41,111 nucleotides of DNA from Candidatus Methanophagaceae archaeon GoMg1 (GCA_013180605.1 QBUL01000182.1:1-41111); one strand, 5' to 3'. Positions 1 through 9,824 are shown, numbered from the stretch's first letter. The notes: a model not told the origin generated them from the letters alone. Program-made: numbers and translations.

Positions 1-78
1 TCTATATATTCGTTGCTCGCGAAATGAAATATCAGCTTTTCTCTAATCATTCCCTACCCTCTTTTATTCTTTTCACAC

Positions 79-999
79 TCAAGTTTTATACCATTCCACA
101 AACTTCTTAAGCCCCTCTTCTATTTTAACATTGGGCTTCCAATTTAAATCGTTACTTATTTTACTCGTATCTGCTAATGTATCCCTAACATCGCCCTTCT
201 GCTTCCCTATATAGTTTATCCTTGCCTTTTTTACAGTAGCTTCTTCTATCTTTTTAATCAATTCATTAACGCTTACCCTGCTTCCCCCGCCAACGTTAAA
301 AACTTCTCCTTTTATCTCATTAGCAGCTGCTAAAATATTCGCTTCTACAACGTCATCAACAAAAGTAAAATCTCTCGTCTGCGTTCCATCTCCGTAAACA
401 GTTATTTCTTCTTCGTTCAAAATCGCCTTTACGAACTTATGTATTGCCATATCTGGTCTTTGCCTTGGACCGTAAACCGTAAAATACCTTAGCGAAACGG
501 TTGGGACGTTGTAATTCTTCCAGTATAGATAACACAAGTTCTCGCCTGCTAATTTTGTTACGCCATACGGAGAGATCGGTTTTAGTAAAGAATCATCTCT
601 CATTGGCAGTTCTGCATCGCCATATACCGAAGATGAAGAAGCGTAAACGAATTTTTTGATTTTTCTGTCTTTGTAGAATTCCAATAATTTTTGCGTTAAT
701 TCTATATTACTCTTCGTGTATATCTCAAAGCTCTTGCCCCATGAAGCCCTTACACCTGCTTGTGCCGCTAAATGGAACACATAGTCCACTTCAGGGAAAT
801 TATCCATGTTCATAATGTCTTCTTCGATAAGTTTGAAATTGTTGTTTTTAAGAGCATTTTCTATATTTTTTTCTTTGATCTCTCGATGGTAGTAATCAGT
901 GAAGCAATCCATTCCTACCAATTCGTATCCCTGCTCTAACAGCTTATCCACCAAATGGCTTCCTATGAAGCCTGCACAACCTGTTACTAAGGTTTTCAT
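79..999 (-). CDS. NAD-dependent nucleotide-sugar epimerase (UDP-glucose/UDP-glucuronate 4-epimerase family)
   Basis: 306 aa ORF; GCAGFIGSHLVDKLL Rossmann motif, SPYGVTKLAGE (YxxxK), RYFTVYGPRQRPDMA. Confidence 0.93.
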   Translation of the reverse strand: MKTLVTGCAGFIGSHLVDKLLEQGYELVGMDCFTDYYHREIKEKNIENALKNNNFKLIEEDIMNMDNFPEVDYVFHLAAQAGVRASWGKSFEIYTKSNIELTQKLLEFYKDRKIKKFVYASSSSVYGDAELPMRDDSLLKPISPYGVTKLAGENLCYLYWKNYNVPTVSLRYFTVYGPRQRPDMAIHKFVKAILNEEEITVYGDGTQTRDFTFVDDVVEANILAAANEIKGEVFNVGGGSRVSVNELIKKIEEATVKKARINYIGKQKGDVRDTLADTSKISNDLNWKPNVKIEEGLKKFVEWYKT

Positions 1000-1021
1000 T
1001 CCTTATTTTTCCCTCCCCAAA

Positions 1022-1150
1022 TTATTTATATCCTCCCAAGATGTCATTAGCCCCTATTATAAAAGTCCTGTCCTTATCTTCTATATCCCTTATCAGTTTT
1101 ATTGCAAAGGTGCTTATCAGATCACAGTCTAAAACTACAATGCTATACAT
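1022..1150 (-). pseudogene. PIN-domain toxin remnant (about 42 aa)
   Basis: Reads MYSIVVLDCDLISTFAIKLIRDIEDKDRTFIIGANDILGGYK*; PIN-type N-terminal start DxDLISTFA, far too short; start overlaps the end of the UPF0175 gene. Confidence 0.6.
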
Positions 1151-1442
1151 CAAAAACCTCTTTTAAACGCTTATCGCTCTCTTCTTTTGTTCCACTCACC
1201 TTTATTTTTATTCCCCTGTGCGATAAAACCTCCTTGAATTCTTCAAGGTTCATGCATGCAATCTCTGAAGCTTTCCATAGGCTTACCTCGCCGTTTTTGT
1301 AGAGATGTATGGTAATTTCTCGCCTTAGTTCTGGCTTTTTCTCTAATAATGCTCTTACCGCATCTACTATAACCCCGCCTTCGGTCTCATAGTACCCCAT
1401 CCTAACAAGAGAATCAATCTCCCTTTCAATTGCAGATGACAT
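1143..1442 (-). CDS. UPF0175 family antitoxin
   Basis: 99 aa; LYKNGEVSLWKASEIACMNLEEFKEVLSHRGI matches the UPF0175 pattern. Confidence 0.75.
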   Translation of the reverse strand: MSSAIEREIDSLVRMGYYETEGGVIVDAVRALLEKKPELRREITIHLYKNGEVSLWKASEIACMNLEEFKEVLSHRGIKIKVSGTKEESDKRLKEVFDV

Positions 1443-1474
1443 TTTTTATCTTTTCACCTCGGTGTTTAGTTTAT

Positions 1475-2398
1475 TTATATCACTTCAGTTATATTTAGCT
1501 TTGCCACCATTAATATTTCCCGCAGATACATTCCTATTTCTTCTCTCAGATCTACCCTTTCCAAAGCGAAATCTACAATCGCTTTAATATACCCGAGCTT
1601 ATCTCCTGCATCGTATCTCTTACCTCTGAATTTATATGCGTAAACATCTTTTTTATCTTTCGCTATTAGCAGTCTAATAGCATCCGTAAGCTGTATCTCA
1701 TTCCCTTTTCCCGGTGGTGTTTTCTTAATGCAATCAAATATCTCTGGCGTGAGAATATACCTTCCAACAGTTCCTATGTTTGACGGTGCTTCCTCCAAAG
1801 AAGGCTTTTCTATTATGTCTTCAATACGATAAACGGATTTATCTAAATCTATTTCCTTACCCTTTATTTTTATTATTCCATAGTCGCTTATTTTCTCCTC
1901 CGGAACCGTTTCAACGGCGATTATTGGGTTATCCCTATCATACTGCTCAAACAAATTCATCAATTGTTTTATGCAACAAGGAGTATCGCTATCGCATTTT
2001 ATTATGTCATCTCCTAACAGAACGGCAAACGGCTCGTCACCAATGTGTTTCTCGGCTTTTAAAACCGCATCGCCAAGCCCTTTTGGCTCTTTCTGTCTTA
2101 TATAATGAATATCAACCAAAGAAGAAATATCTTTTACTTCTCGTAGCAGTTCGTATTTTTTGTTCTGAACTAAATGACTTTCAAGTTCTGGTGAAGTATC
2201 AAAATAATCCTCTATTGCCCTTTTACCCCGCCCTGTTATGATTATAATATCATCAATTCCTGATGCAATTGCCTCTTCAACGGCAAATTGAATGAGGGGT
2301 TTATCTATAATCGGCAACATCTCTTTTGGCATTGATTTTGTAACGGGCAAAAACCTCGTTCCCAATCCTGCTGCTGGTATTACCGCTTTCGTTATCAT
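1475..2398 (-). CDS. galU: UTP--glucose-1-phosphate uridylyltransferase
   Basis: 307 aa; KAVIPAAGLGTRFLPVTKSMPKEMLPIIDKPLIQ. Confidence 0.96.
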   Translation of the reverse strand: MITKAVIPAAGLGTRFLPVTKSMPKEMLPIIDKPLIQFAVEEAIASGIDDIIIITGRGKRAIEDYFDTSPELESHLVQNKKYELLREVKDISSLVDIHYIRQKEPKGLGDAVLKAEKHIGDEPFAVLLGDDIIKCDSDTPCCIKQLMNLFEQYDRDNPIIAVETVPEEKISDYGIIKIKGKEIDLDKSVYRIEDIIEKPSLEEAPSNIGTVGRYILTPEIFDCIKKTPPGKGNEIQLTDAIRLLIAKDKKDVYAYKFRGKRYDAGDKLGYIKAIVDFALERVDLREEIGMYLREILMVAKLNITEVI

Positions 2399-2410
2399 TT
2401 CATTTTATTC

Positions 2411-3283
2411 TCATTCCCGCACTCCGTGTTTCGCCTTTATCGCTTCGTTTATTTCATCCACCGCTTTCAGTAGTTTTGGCTTACGGTATTTTTCAGCAAA
2501 AGAAACAAACGCCTTCAAGTCCTTTGGCAGACATTTGCCTCCAAATGCTTTTCCGTGCACCGTTCCATACCGCCCTATTCGTGGGTCAAGACCAACGATA
2601 TCCGCAACAACATGAGAATCAATGCCCAAGTCCTTACAAATAAGGAATACCTCGTTCCAGTAGGAAATCTTTGTCGCAAGCATGCAGTTCGATGCGTATT
2701 TTATCGTTTCCGCAGTCTTCAAATCGGTCCTGAAAATAGGTTTGTTCAGCGGCTTGTAAACCCCTTCCAAAACATCACCCGATTTTTTATCGTATTCGCC
2801 AATCACAATTCGGTCTTCAGTAAAGAAATCTTTCTTCGTGCCCGCGTCTTTGCTCCATGTTCCTGATATTTCGGTTAAGAATTCGGGATTCATGCATATC
2901 CCTATTTCATTCCCCGCTTTCTTCCCGGAGTATCGCTCTAATACAGGGATTACCACGTTTTCGGTAGTCCCCGGAACTACGGTACTTTTTACTACTACGA
3001 GGTGATAAGTTCTTTTAGTTGCCAATACGTTTCCTATACTCTTCGTCGCTTCTTTTATGTAGCTCAAGTCAATTCCTTCAGAAGTTGTCGGTGTCGGTGT
3101 TGGAACGCAGATAAAAGACACACCCGAGTTTTTAATTGCGTGGTTTATATCTTTCGTGAAGTTCGGCAGGTTCTTATCCACCACATCGTAAAAAATCACT
3201 TCATTACCCAGTTCTGCAAGACCTTTCCCGAGTGCCGTGCCTACCCAGCCAGACCCTATTACACTTATCCTTTTATCTGCCAT
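2411..3283 (-). CDS. UDP-glucose/GDP-mannose dehydrogenase family protein
   Basis: 290 aa; N-terminal GSGWVGTALGKGLAELGN, KSTVVPGTTE, GKAFGGKCLPKDLKAF. Confidence 0.9.
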   Translation of the reverse strand: MADKRISVIGSGWVGTALGKGLAELGNEVIFYDVVDKNLPNFTKDINHAIKNSGVSFICVPTPTPTTSEGIDLSYIKEATKSIGNVLATKRTYHLVVVKSTVVPGTTENVVIPVLERYSGKKAGNEIGICMNPEFLTEISGTWSKDAGTKKDFFTEDRIVIGEYDKKSGDVLEGVYKPLNKPIFRTDLKTAETIKYASNCMLATKISYWNEVFLICKDLGIDSHVVADIVGLDPRIGRYGTVHGKAFGGKCLPKDLKAFVSFAEKYRKPKLLKAVDEINEAIKAKHGVRE

Positions 3284-3325
3284 TTTTTACATTTTGATAA
3301 TAATATTACAGGAGCCAATATAAAG

Positions 3326-3451
3326 TTAAGCCGTGAGCAGCCTTGAGCCGTAGCCAAATGCTCTTCCTATTAAGGTGCCTAACAGGACAAAGCCCGCTCC
3401 TTTGGCTATTTTTCGCTGTGAAACATCCCGATACAATCCCTCGTTTGACAT
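3326..3451 (-). pseudogene. N-terminal fragment of an oligosaccharide flippase (Wzx-like)
   Basis: MSNEGLYRDVSQRKIAKGAGFVLLGTLIGRAFGYGSRLLTA*; resembles the first TM segment of polysaccharide flippases, then stops. Confidence 0.5.
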
Positions 3452-3566
3452 TGATTCTGCTCCTGCTCACCTCGCGTATTCTTTATTTACCTCTTTTCAA
3501 TAAATAAAAAGCAGATGGACATGGTGATAAAAGAGTAAAATCATTTGCGATTCGGTAGAAGAGCTT

Positions 3567-4388
3567 TTGAACAGGGTGGATGTTGCAAGCGTTTGTGTTC
3601 CAACCCTGCATCACCTTGAGGTAGCCAAAAGAGCGATTGAGAAGGACGTTCACTGTTTAATAGAAAAGCCGATTACTTTAACCGTAGCAGAAGGGGAGGA
3701 ATTGCTAACTTTATTGAACTCCAGAAGTTTAATTGTTGGCGTTGGACATATAGAGCGTTTTAATCCAATTGTACGTGAGATTGAACGTATAATAAGGAAA
3801 CCGTTATACGTTGATATAAGCAGGCACAATCCTGGATCCGCAAGAATAACGGATAGCTCCATCGTAGAAGATTTGATGATACACGACATTGATATTGTAT
3901 TCAACGTTTTATATAAGCCCTTACAGGGCTTGCGGGTAAACCCTGTTTTCGGGGCGGTAGAGACGGAGTCCCACAGCGTCGGTTACGAGATACACAGTGC
4001 AGGAAACAACGACCTGTGCACTGCATTGATTGAATTCGGGCGTTCTATTGTGTCATTGTCCGCAAGCAGGAAAGCATCGAAGAAGATAAGGAAGATATAT
4101 ATAGAAGAGGAAGAATTCACGATTGAAGGCGATTTCATGAATCAGGAGATATATGTGTACAGGAAACCCGAAAGATACGGGATTGAAAACGAGCGATATA
4201 CGCAGGAGAATATCATTGAAAAAGTCCTGGTGAATAAAGTAGAACCATTAAAGGAGGAATTAAAGAGTTTTATAAAATGTGTGGAGCAAGGGGCGGAGTT
4301 TAAAATCACACCTATGCAGGCATTGAATAATTTAAAGATATGTGAGGAAATAAGGTTTTGTATGTTATTGCGGGAGGAAACTGAGTGA
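3567..4388 (+). pseudogene. Gfo/Idh/MocA family oxidoreductase, 5'-truncated (no Rossmann N-terminus) with an internal repeat insertion
   Basis: VDVASVCVPTLHHLEVAKRAIEKDVHCLIEKPI and VGHIERFNP are Gfo/Idh signatures; upstream in-frame stop at 3528-3530 leaves no GxGxxG; TTG start. Confidence 0.75.
3911..3956 (+). repeat. Palindromic dispersed repeat (family E) inside the Gfo/Idh ORF
   Basis: AAGCCCTTACAGGGCTTGCGGG; related copies near 8538 (inverted) and 20286. Confidence 0.6.
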
Positions 4389-4594
4389 GATTATCAGAAA
4401 GGATTTCGATGAAAAAATAGTGTATAAATGTGAATGCGGTAAAGAAGTAGAAACCACAAGATTACACGAGATTAACACAGAAGAGAGAAAATGAAAGACA
4501 CAAATGAAAAATGGCTTTATAAGGACTTAACCCCAGAAAAGTTTGGATGTAAGAAGGGGAATCTTGTGAAAATCTGTGTAATCGGGGGGTTATA

Positions 4595-5776
4595 ATGAAA
4601 ATAGCAGTAATCGGACTGGGCAAGGCGGGATTGCCCATTGCAAGTGTCATAGTGAACAGAGGCTTTGAGGTTGTTGGTGTGGCCATAGACGAAAGAAAAT
4701 GTGAGGATATTAATGGGGGTAAAAATCCAATTCCCGAGGAGATAGGTCTGGACGAGCTAATTAAGATGCATGGAGGAAAAGGTTTAATTGCAACCGCTAA
4801 TTATGAGAATGCAAAGGAATGTGAGATATTCATTATAATTGTGCCGCTGTTTACGGATGAAAACAACAACCCCGATTACAGTATCATAGAGAGTGCATTC
4901 AGGAATGTCGGCAGAATATTAAAGAAGGGCGATTTGGTGGTTTTAGAGACGAGTGTACCTCCTGGGACTACGGAGGAACGTGCGAGGAAATGGCTGGAAG
5001 AAGAAAGCGGACTAAAACTGGGTGAATTCTATTTGGCGTATTCGCCAGAAAGGATAATGACAGGTTTTAGTATTTCACGTCTGGAGAAATTTCCTAAAGT
5101 CGTAGGAGGTGTAGATAAAGAAAGCGGGCAGAAAGCTTTTGTGACGTACCAGACGTTCATTCCGAACCTGCATTTGGTCTCTTCTGCACGCGTTGCGGAA
5201 TTCACAAAAATCGCAGAGGGGTGTTATCGAGACGTGAACATCGGTTTGGCGAACGAGCTGTTCAAAATTGCCGGTGAGCTGGACGTGAATTTTTACGAGG
5301 CGAGAACGTATGCGAACCACGAATACTGCCACATTCATTTGCCTTCTACGGGTGTTGGAGGGCACTGTATTCCAGTGTATCCGTGGTTTTTAGTCAATGA
5401 TATGGAGAAGAGGGATAAATTCGATTATGCAAAGTTGCTCAGAACAGCAAGGGAAATAAACGATGAGATGATTGAGTATTGGGCAGAGAAGATAGTTTTA
5501 GAATTAGAATGTATGAAGATAAACAGACCGTTGAACGAACTGAAAATATGTGTAAAAGGGATTTCGTTTAGAGAAGGCGTGAAGGAGTTGTATCACAGCA
5601 GGAATTTGGCTCTGGCTAAATTGCTTTCAGAGAAAGGATTAAACGTTTATGTTTACGATGAGTTGTTTTCAAAGGAAGAAGTGGGAGAAATGGGGTTGAA
5701 ATATTTAGAGCCGGAAGATGCGGATTTGGTCTTTGATAGCTTTAGGTTAACTTTAGAGAAGTATGATAACCGTTAA
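4595..5776 (+). CDS. Nucleotide-sugar dehydrogenase (UDP-ManNAc/UDP-GlcNAc dehydrogenase-like)
   Basis: 393 aa; MKIAVIGLGKAGLPIASV, ETSVPPGTTEE, STGVGGHCIPVYPWFL. Confidence 0.92.
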   Translation: MKIAVIGLGKAGLPIASVIVNRGFEVVGVAIDERKCEDINGGKNPIPEEIGLDELIKMHGGKGLIATANYENAKECEIFIIIVPLFTDENNNPDYSIIESAFRNVGRILKKGDLVVLETSVPPGTTEERARKWLEEESGLKLGEFYLAYSPERIMTGFSISRLEKFPKVVGGVDKESGQKAFVTYQTFIPNLHLVSSARVAEFTKIAEGCYRDVNIGLANELFKIAGELDVNFYEARTYANHEYCHIHLPSTGVGGHCIPVYPWFLVNDMEKRDKFDYAKLLRTAREINDEMIEYWAEKIVLELECMKINRPLNELKICVKGISFREGVKELYHSRNLALAKLLSEKGLNVYVYDELFSKEEVGEMGLKYLEPEDADLVFDSFRLTLEKYDNR

Positions 5777-5814
5777 TCGCGCTTTAAAAAGCGATAGATT
5801 AATGAGTTTCGCAG

Positions 5815-6115
5815 AAAAATTGTTTTTTGTTGTATATAAAGTATAACTTCTACCTATTTAAGACGCAGATTTACACAGATTTGATTTTTTCTGCGTTAAT
5901 CAGCGTTAATCTGTGTCTATAAAGATGCAGACTTATTTCGTATCCATCACACGGCGTTTTACAGTCACAGACCTACCAAAGTTGATTAGAAGACCGACTT
6001 CAATACCAGTCGCTTTAAGATAGTTGACGAGCGGAACTTCATGAATTTAAGTTTGACATTGTTAATTTTTATCATCTGTGTTAATCGGTGTTAATCTGTG
6101 TCAACAATTTATTTT
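5815..6115. repeat. Family A dispersed repeat flanking a GxxExxxY remnant
   Basis: Left edge TTGTATATAAAGTATAACTTCTACCTATTTAAGACGCAGATTTACACAG; right edge TTAATCTGTGTCAACAATTTATTTTCTTG. Confidence 0.7.
5933..6046 (-). pseudogene. GxxExxxY protein C-terminal remnant
   Basis: [37 protein letters not shown]. Confidence 0.65.
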
Positions 6116-6137
6116 CTTGTTTTTTTTGGAAGGAAAT

Positions 6138-6162
6138 AAAAAAAAGCCGCATTCCGCGGCTT
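6138..6162 (-). terminator. Intrinsic-terminator-like hairpin with T-run
   Basis: Minus strand AGCCGC-GGAAT-GCGGCT followed by a run of T. Confidence 0.6.
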
Positions 6163-6286
6163 AATCGTGCAAACGTATATACGTCCACCACCCAAAGGCA
6201 AATCCCTGTTTGTATGTACGTCAATTGCCATCGGATCTCTTTTATTGTGTAATCACCGACGTTTACTTGACTGCTCTCACATCTAT

Positions 6287-6859
6287 CTATGGTAACAGCG
6301 TTTTCGTTCCATTTAGAAGATCACGCGCGTCCACTTTTACGTTCCTTCGCAGACACCTCGGCGCTTTACCTTTCAGTACTGAACCATCCGACTCGTCAAT
6401 TAACCGCGTTCCATTTTTTAGAATATCAGACATGTTTACTTTTATCGGAGTCGGCGCTTCACCAATTACAATGTCACGATTCATCTCTTTTATTTCATTT
6501 GTAAAGTTCTCTGAGATATTCATCCTTATTCCATCCGCGGAGTTCCAAGAGATGCTTCTTACATCCCTTATTCCAGTGCCCATGACTATTGCCGACCAAT
6601 TAGACGTTCTAACAGGTACGGGTGCTCTATAATATTTGAGCCGCGAACTACTCTCTCGCTCCCCTATTCCATTACCTATGGCAATTGACTGATTGGATGC
6701 GGTAACAGACTTATCGGTTATAGAATTGTATCCCTCAGACCAATGAGAAGAGTACTGCACTGAATTTACATCCCACAACGCGAATGCCATAACTGGCGGT
6801 ACTAACAAAACAGCGGTCAACATTATCGCCACAATTGCTATTGCAAGTTGCTTTTTCAT
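6287..6859 (-). CDS. Secreted protein of unknown function with signal peptide
   Basis: 190 aa; MKKQLAIAIVAIMLTAVLLVPPVMAFA signal peptide; several N-x-S/T sequons; C-terminus possibly frameshifted. Confidence 0.6.
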   Translation of the reverse strand: MKKQLAIAIVAIMLTAVLLVPPVMAFALWDVNSVQYSSHWSEGYNSITDKSVTASNQSIAIGNGIGERESSSRLKYYRAPVPVRTSNWSAIVMGTGIRDVRSISWNSADGIRMNISENFTNEIKEMNRDIVIGEAPTPIKVNMSDILKNGTRLIDESDGSVLKGKAPRCLRRNVKVDARDLLNGTKTLLP

Positions 6860-7101
6860 TTTTCATATCACCTCCTGTTTGTTTGGGTATTTATATGGCG
6901 CCCCTCCTCGGCGCTCTGATGCACTTACCACGTTACCCGAAAGCACATCTACCATTCTTAACATCTCCATTCCTTTCCGCCTTCTTTTTGCTACCCCTCT
7001 TTATATCGCGATGGGTAGTGATAACTCACCGCATATGTTATTTATAAAAGCATTTAATTTAAATGCGAGAATTATATCGTATTAATATAGTTACCTGAGA
7101 A

Positions 7102-8145
7102 ATGAAATCGCACAATCGCAGTTCGGAGCTTGGCAGCATTGGGGGAGCCTATGCAGCTATTTTTGAAGATGCGTATAAAAGGAACTTAGAGGGACGCGGG
7201 CCGGATACGCTTTATAAGCCAATAATTGACCTGTTGGGAAGAGGAGGGAAAAGATTAAGACCTTCCTTATGTCTCATGGCTTGCGAGTTAGTGGGCGGGG
7301 AGATAAAAAAGGCGCTGCCAACTGCGATATGTATAGAATTCTTCCATAATTTCTCTTTAGCCCATGATGACATAGAGGATGATAGCAAGCTGAGACGTGG
7401 AGAGCCAGCTTTGCACGTAAAATATGGAGTTCCTATTGCGGTGAACGCCGGAGATGGGCTATATGCATTGAGTTACGAAGCGTTGAAATCGAACAGGAGA
7501 TTGCTGGGTGTAGAAAGAGCGTGGGAGATATTTGAAGAGATTGCAGAGCTTTGTGTTGTGCTTTCAGAGGGGCAAGCGATGGACCTCGAGTTTAAGGATA
7601 GAAAGGAAATGGGTGAATTAGAAGTAATAGAGACGCTGAGGAAGAAGACCGCGAAACTGTTCGGGGTTTCCGCTAAGTGCGGCGCTATTGCGGGTGGGGC
7701 ATCGCACGAGACCGCGGAGGATTTAAGCAGTGCCTGGGAGGACATCGGAATTGCGTTTCAGATACGAGATGACATTCTCAACGTGTTAGGGGAAGAGGAG
7801 AAGTATGGGAAGAGGATAGGAGAGGATATTGCAGAAGGAAAACCCACTTTGCTCCTTGTTAATTGTTTGGAGCACTGTGAAGCACGTGAAAAGGAAAATA
7901 TTTACGAATGTTTTCACAATTACGATAAAACAAAAATAGAAGAAGTCGTAGATTTGTTCAGGAAGTATGGTTCAATAGATTACTCGGAGGAAATAGCGAT
8001 GCGATACCTGCGTAGTGGAACAGATAAAATAAGGAAGATAGATATAAGAGGAGGAGGAAAAGGAGAAATAGAAGGTAAAAGTAGAGAAGAGATAAAGGAG
8101 AAGATGGTGGCTCTGGCGGAATATTTCGTGGAGAGAGAAAGGTAA
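7102..8145 (+). CDS. idsA: Geranylgeranyl/polyprenyl diphosphate synthase
   Basis: 347 aa; GGKRLRPSLCLMACE, DDIEDDSKLRRGEPALH, FQIRDDILNV. Confidence 0.95.
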   Translation: MKSHNRSSELGSIGGAYAAIFEDAYKRNLEGRGPDTLYKPIIDLLGRGGKRLRPSLCLMACELVGGEIKKALPTAICIEFFHNFSLAHDDIEDDSKLRRGEPALHVKYGVPIAVNAGDGLYALSYEALKSNRRLLGVERAWEIFEEIAELCVVLSEGQAMDLEFKDRKEMGELEVIETLRKKTAKLFGVSAKCGAIAGGASHETAEDLSSAWEDIGIAFQIRDDILNVLGEEEKYGKRIGEDIAEGKPTLLLVNCLEHCEAREKENIYECFHNYDKTKIEEVVDLFRKYGSIDYSEEIAMRYLRSGTDKIRKIDIRGGGKGEIEGKSREEIKEKMVALAEYFVERER

Positions 8146-8164
8146 CAAGAAAGAATAATTTTTG

Positions 8165-8325
8165 ATAATCGGACGCAGATGAACGCAGATAATCAGGATT
8201 TTAAATATAATTTTGGCACTAAACCGGAAGTTAAACGTAAGGCATTTGATAATTTGTGGAAATAGTTTTCTGCGTAAATCTGCGTCCTAAATAGGTAGGT
8301 GTTATACTTTATATACAAAGAGAAA
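8165..8325. repeat. Family A dispersed repeat with a GxxExxxY C-terminal remnant
   Basis: Ends CTGCGTAAATCTGCGTCCTAAATAGGTAGGTGTTATACTTTATATACAA; 8197-8265 (+) reads DFKYNFGTKPEVKRKAFDNLWK*. Confidence 0.7.
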
Positions 8326-8338
8326 GATAATAAAATAG

Positions 8339-8494
8339 ATGGAGAGGAACAAGGATAAGAGATTTGGAAGAGGTGCAAATACCTGCAGGCGATGTGGCAG
8401 GAAACGGGGATTGGTACGTAAATACGGGATTTATCTGTGCAGGCAGTGCTTTAGAGAGATAGCGCGGGAAATAGGATTTAAGAAATATAACTAA
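8339..8494 (+). CDS. rps14: 30S ribosomal protein S14, zinc-binding type
   Basis: [51 protein letters not shown] (51 aa, two CxxC); not in the supplied ORF track. Confidence 0.93.
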   Translation: MERNKDKRFGRGANTCRRCGRKRGLVRKYGIYLCRQCFREIAREIGFKKYN

Positions 8495-8509
8495 CAAACT
8501 TTCTTCAAG

Positions 8510-8660
8510 AAAATAAATTGTTGACACAGATTAACGCTTGTGGGCTCTGCCCACATCACCGCAAGCCCTGAAAGGGCTCAATCAACACAGATGAAAAGAA
8601 AGAGAATATCCGTGTATGTCTTAAATAGAAGGAAGTTATAATGTATATATATACAATAAA
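8510..8660. repeat. Family A repeat with nested family E palindrome between S14 and S8
   Basis: AGAAAATAAATTGTTGACACAGATTAACGC ... TGTGGGCTCTGCCCACATCACCGCAAGCCCTGAAAGGGCTCAA ... CTTAAATAGAAGGAAGTTATAATGTATATATATACAA. Confidence 0.6.
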
Positions 8661-8686
8661 AAGGATTAAGAAGGAGAGAGAAAAGA

Positions 8687-9079
8687 ATGTCGCTAAATGA
8701 CCCGCTTGCGGATGCCCTTTCGCATATAAAGAACACAGAAAGAGTTGGGAAGATGGAATGTGAGATAAAGCCCGCTTCAAAACTGATAGGGAATATGCTG
8801 GGAGTAATGCAAGAAGGCGGTTACATCGAGGAGTTCGAGTTCGTAGAAGATGGAAAAGCAGGCGTATTCAAGGTGAAACTGCGTGGTAAGATAAACAATT
8901 GCAATGCGATAAAACCGAGGTTTTACGTCCGTGCGAAGGAATACGAGAAATGGGAGAAGCGATTTTTACCTGCGAGAAAATTCGGTTTGTTGATCGTTAC
9001 GACTTCAAAAGGAGTGATGGCGCATGAAAAAGCGATTGAAGCGGGAGTAGGCGGGCAATTGCTGGCTTTTGTGTACTAA
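8687..9079 (+). CDS. rps8: 30S ribosomal protein S8
   Basis: 130 aa; [77 protein letters not shown]. Confidence 0.96.
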   Translation: MSLNDPLADALSHIKNTERVGKMECEIKPASKLIGNMLGVMQEGGYIEEFEFVEDGKAGVFKVKLRGKINNCNAIKPRFYVRAKEYEKWEKRFLPARKFGLLIVTTSKGVMAHEKAIEAGVGGQLLAFVY

Positions 9080-9263
9080 AATTTTCTCTTTCCACCCTTT
9101 TAGTTTTCACCGCTACAACAAGCAGACCGATTAAGCCAGTGAATTTCAATCCATTAGATTCCGCAAATCTCCTGGCATTTGCATCACCTTCATAATTTAT
9201 TATCTTTGCCAACGCGATAAAGGTAGAGGAATCAACGAGTATGCGCATTCTTAAGCCAGCCAT
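8997..9263 (-). pseudogene. PIN-domain toxin with internal deletion
   Basis: MRILVDSSTFIALAKI (PIN start) joined directly to NYEGDANARRFAESNGLKFTGLIGLLVVAVK (PIN C-terminal region). Confidence 0.6.
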
Positions 9264-9562
9264 CCTTCAGCTTCTCTTACATCCCTTTTGCATTCTTCTA
9301 TGCCCTGTCTAAAGAAAGGTATCCCTCGCTCTGCTATGTATCTTGCCATCTGTTGTATTGAAACCGCTGCGAACTCTGCTGCTCTGCACAACGAAAACTC
9401 CTCGTTAACATATTTCTCAAATGCGATTTTCATACGCAGGCTCTTCACTCCTTCCACCATAGCAATTCTTATAACCTCTGAACTGGACGAATGAAGCATC
9501 TCCAAAAGCTCTTTCATTATCTTTATTTCTTTTTCTCCTACTTCGACTTGCACACTTTCCAT
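9251..9562 (-). CDS. UPF0175 family antitoxin
   Basis: 103 aa; KYVNEEFSLCRAAEFAAVSIQQMARYIAERGIPF; overlaps the following PIN gene. Confidence 0.65.
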   Translation of the reverse strand: MESVQVEVGEKEIKIMKELLEMLHSSSSEVIRIAMVEGVKSLRMKIAFEKYVNEEFSLCRAAEFAAVSIQQMARYIAERGIPFFRQGIEECKRDVREAEGWLA

Positions 9563-9824
9563 GATGTTACATTATTGTAAAACATATTATTAATAATCTC
9601 TCGGGTTCTGCCTTCCGAGAATGTGCTAAGATTTATCACGCTGCCCTAATTATTCCCCCTTCACGAACACAAGCCCTTTATTTACCGCAGAGAACGCTGA
9701 GTTCGCAGAGGAAATATACAAATTTAGGATTTGAATAAACCCCCTTTGTCTTTTACATTCTCTGCGTTCTCTGTGAACTCTGCGGTTAATCTGACAATGT
9801 TCATCTCGGGAAACTCCGTGATTT

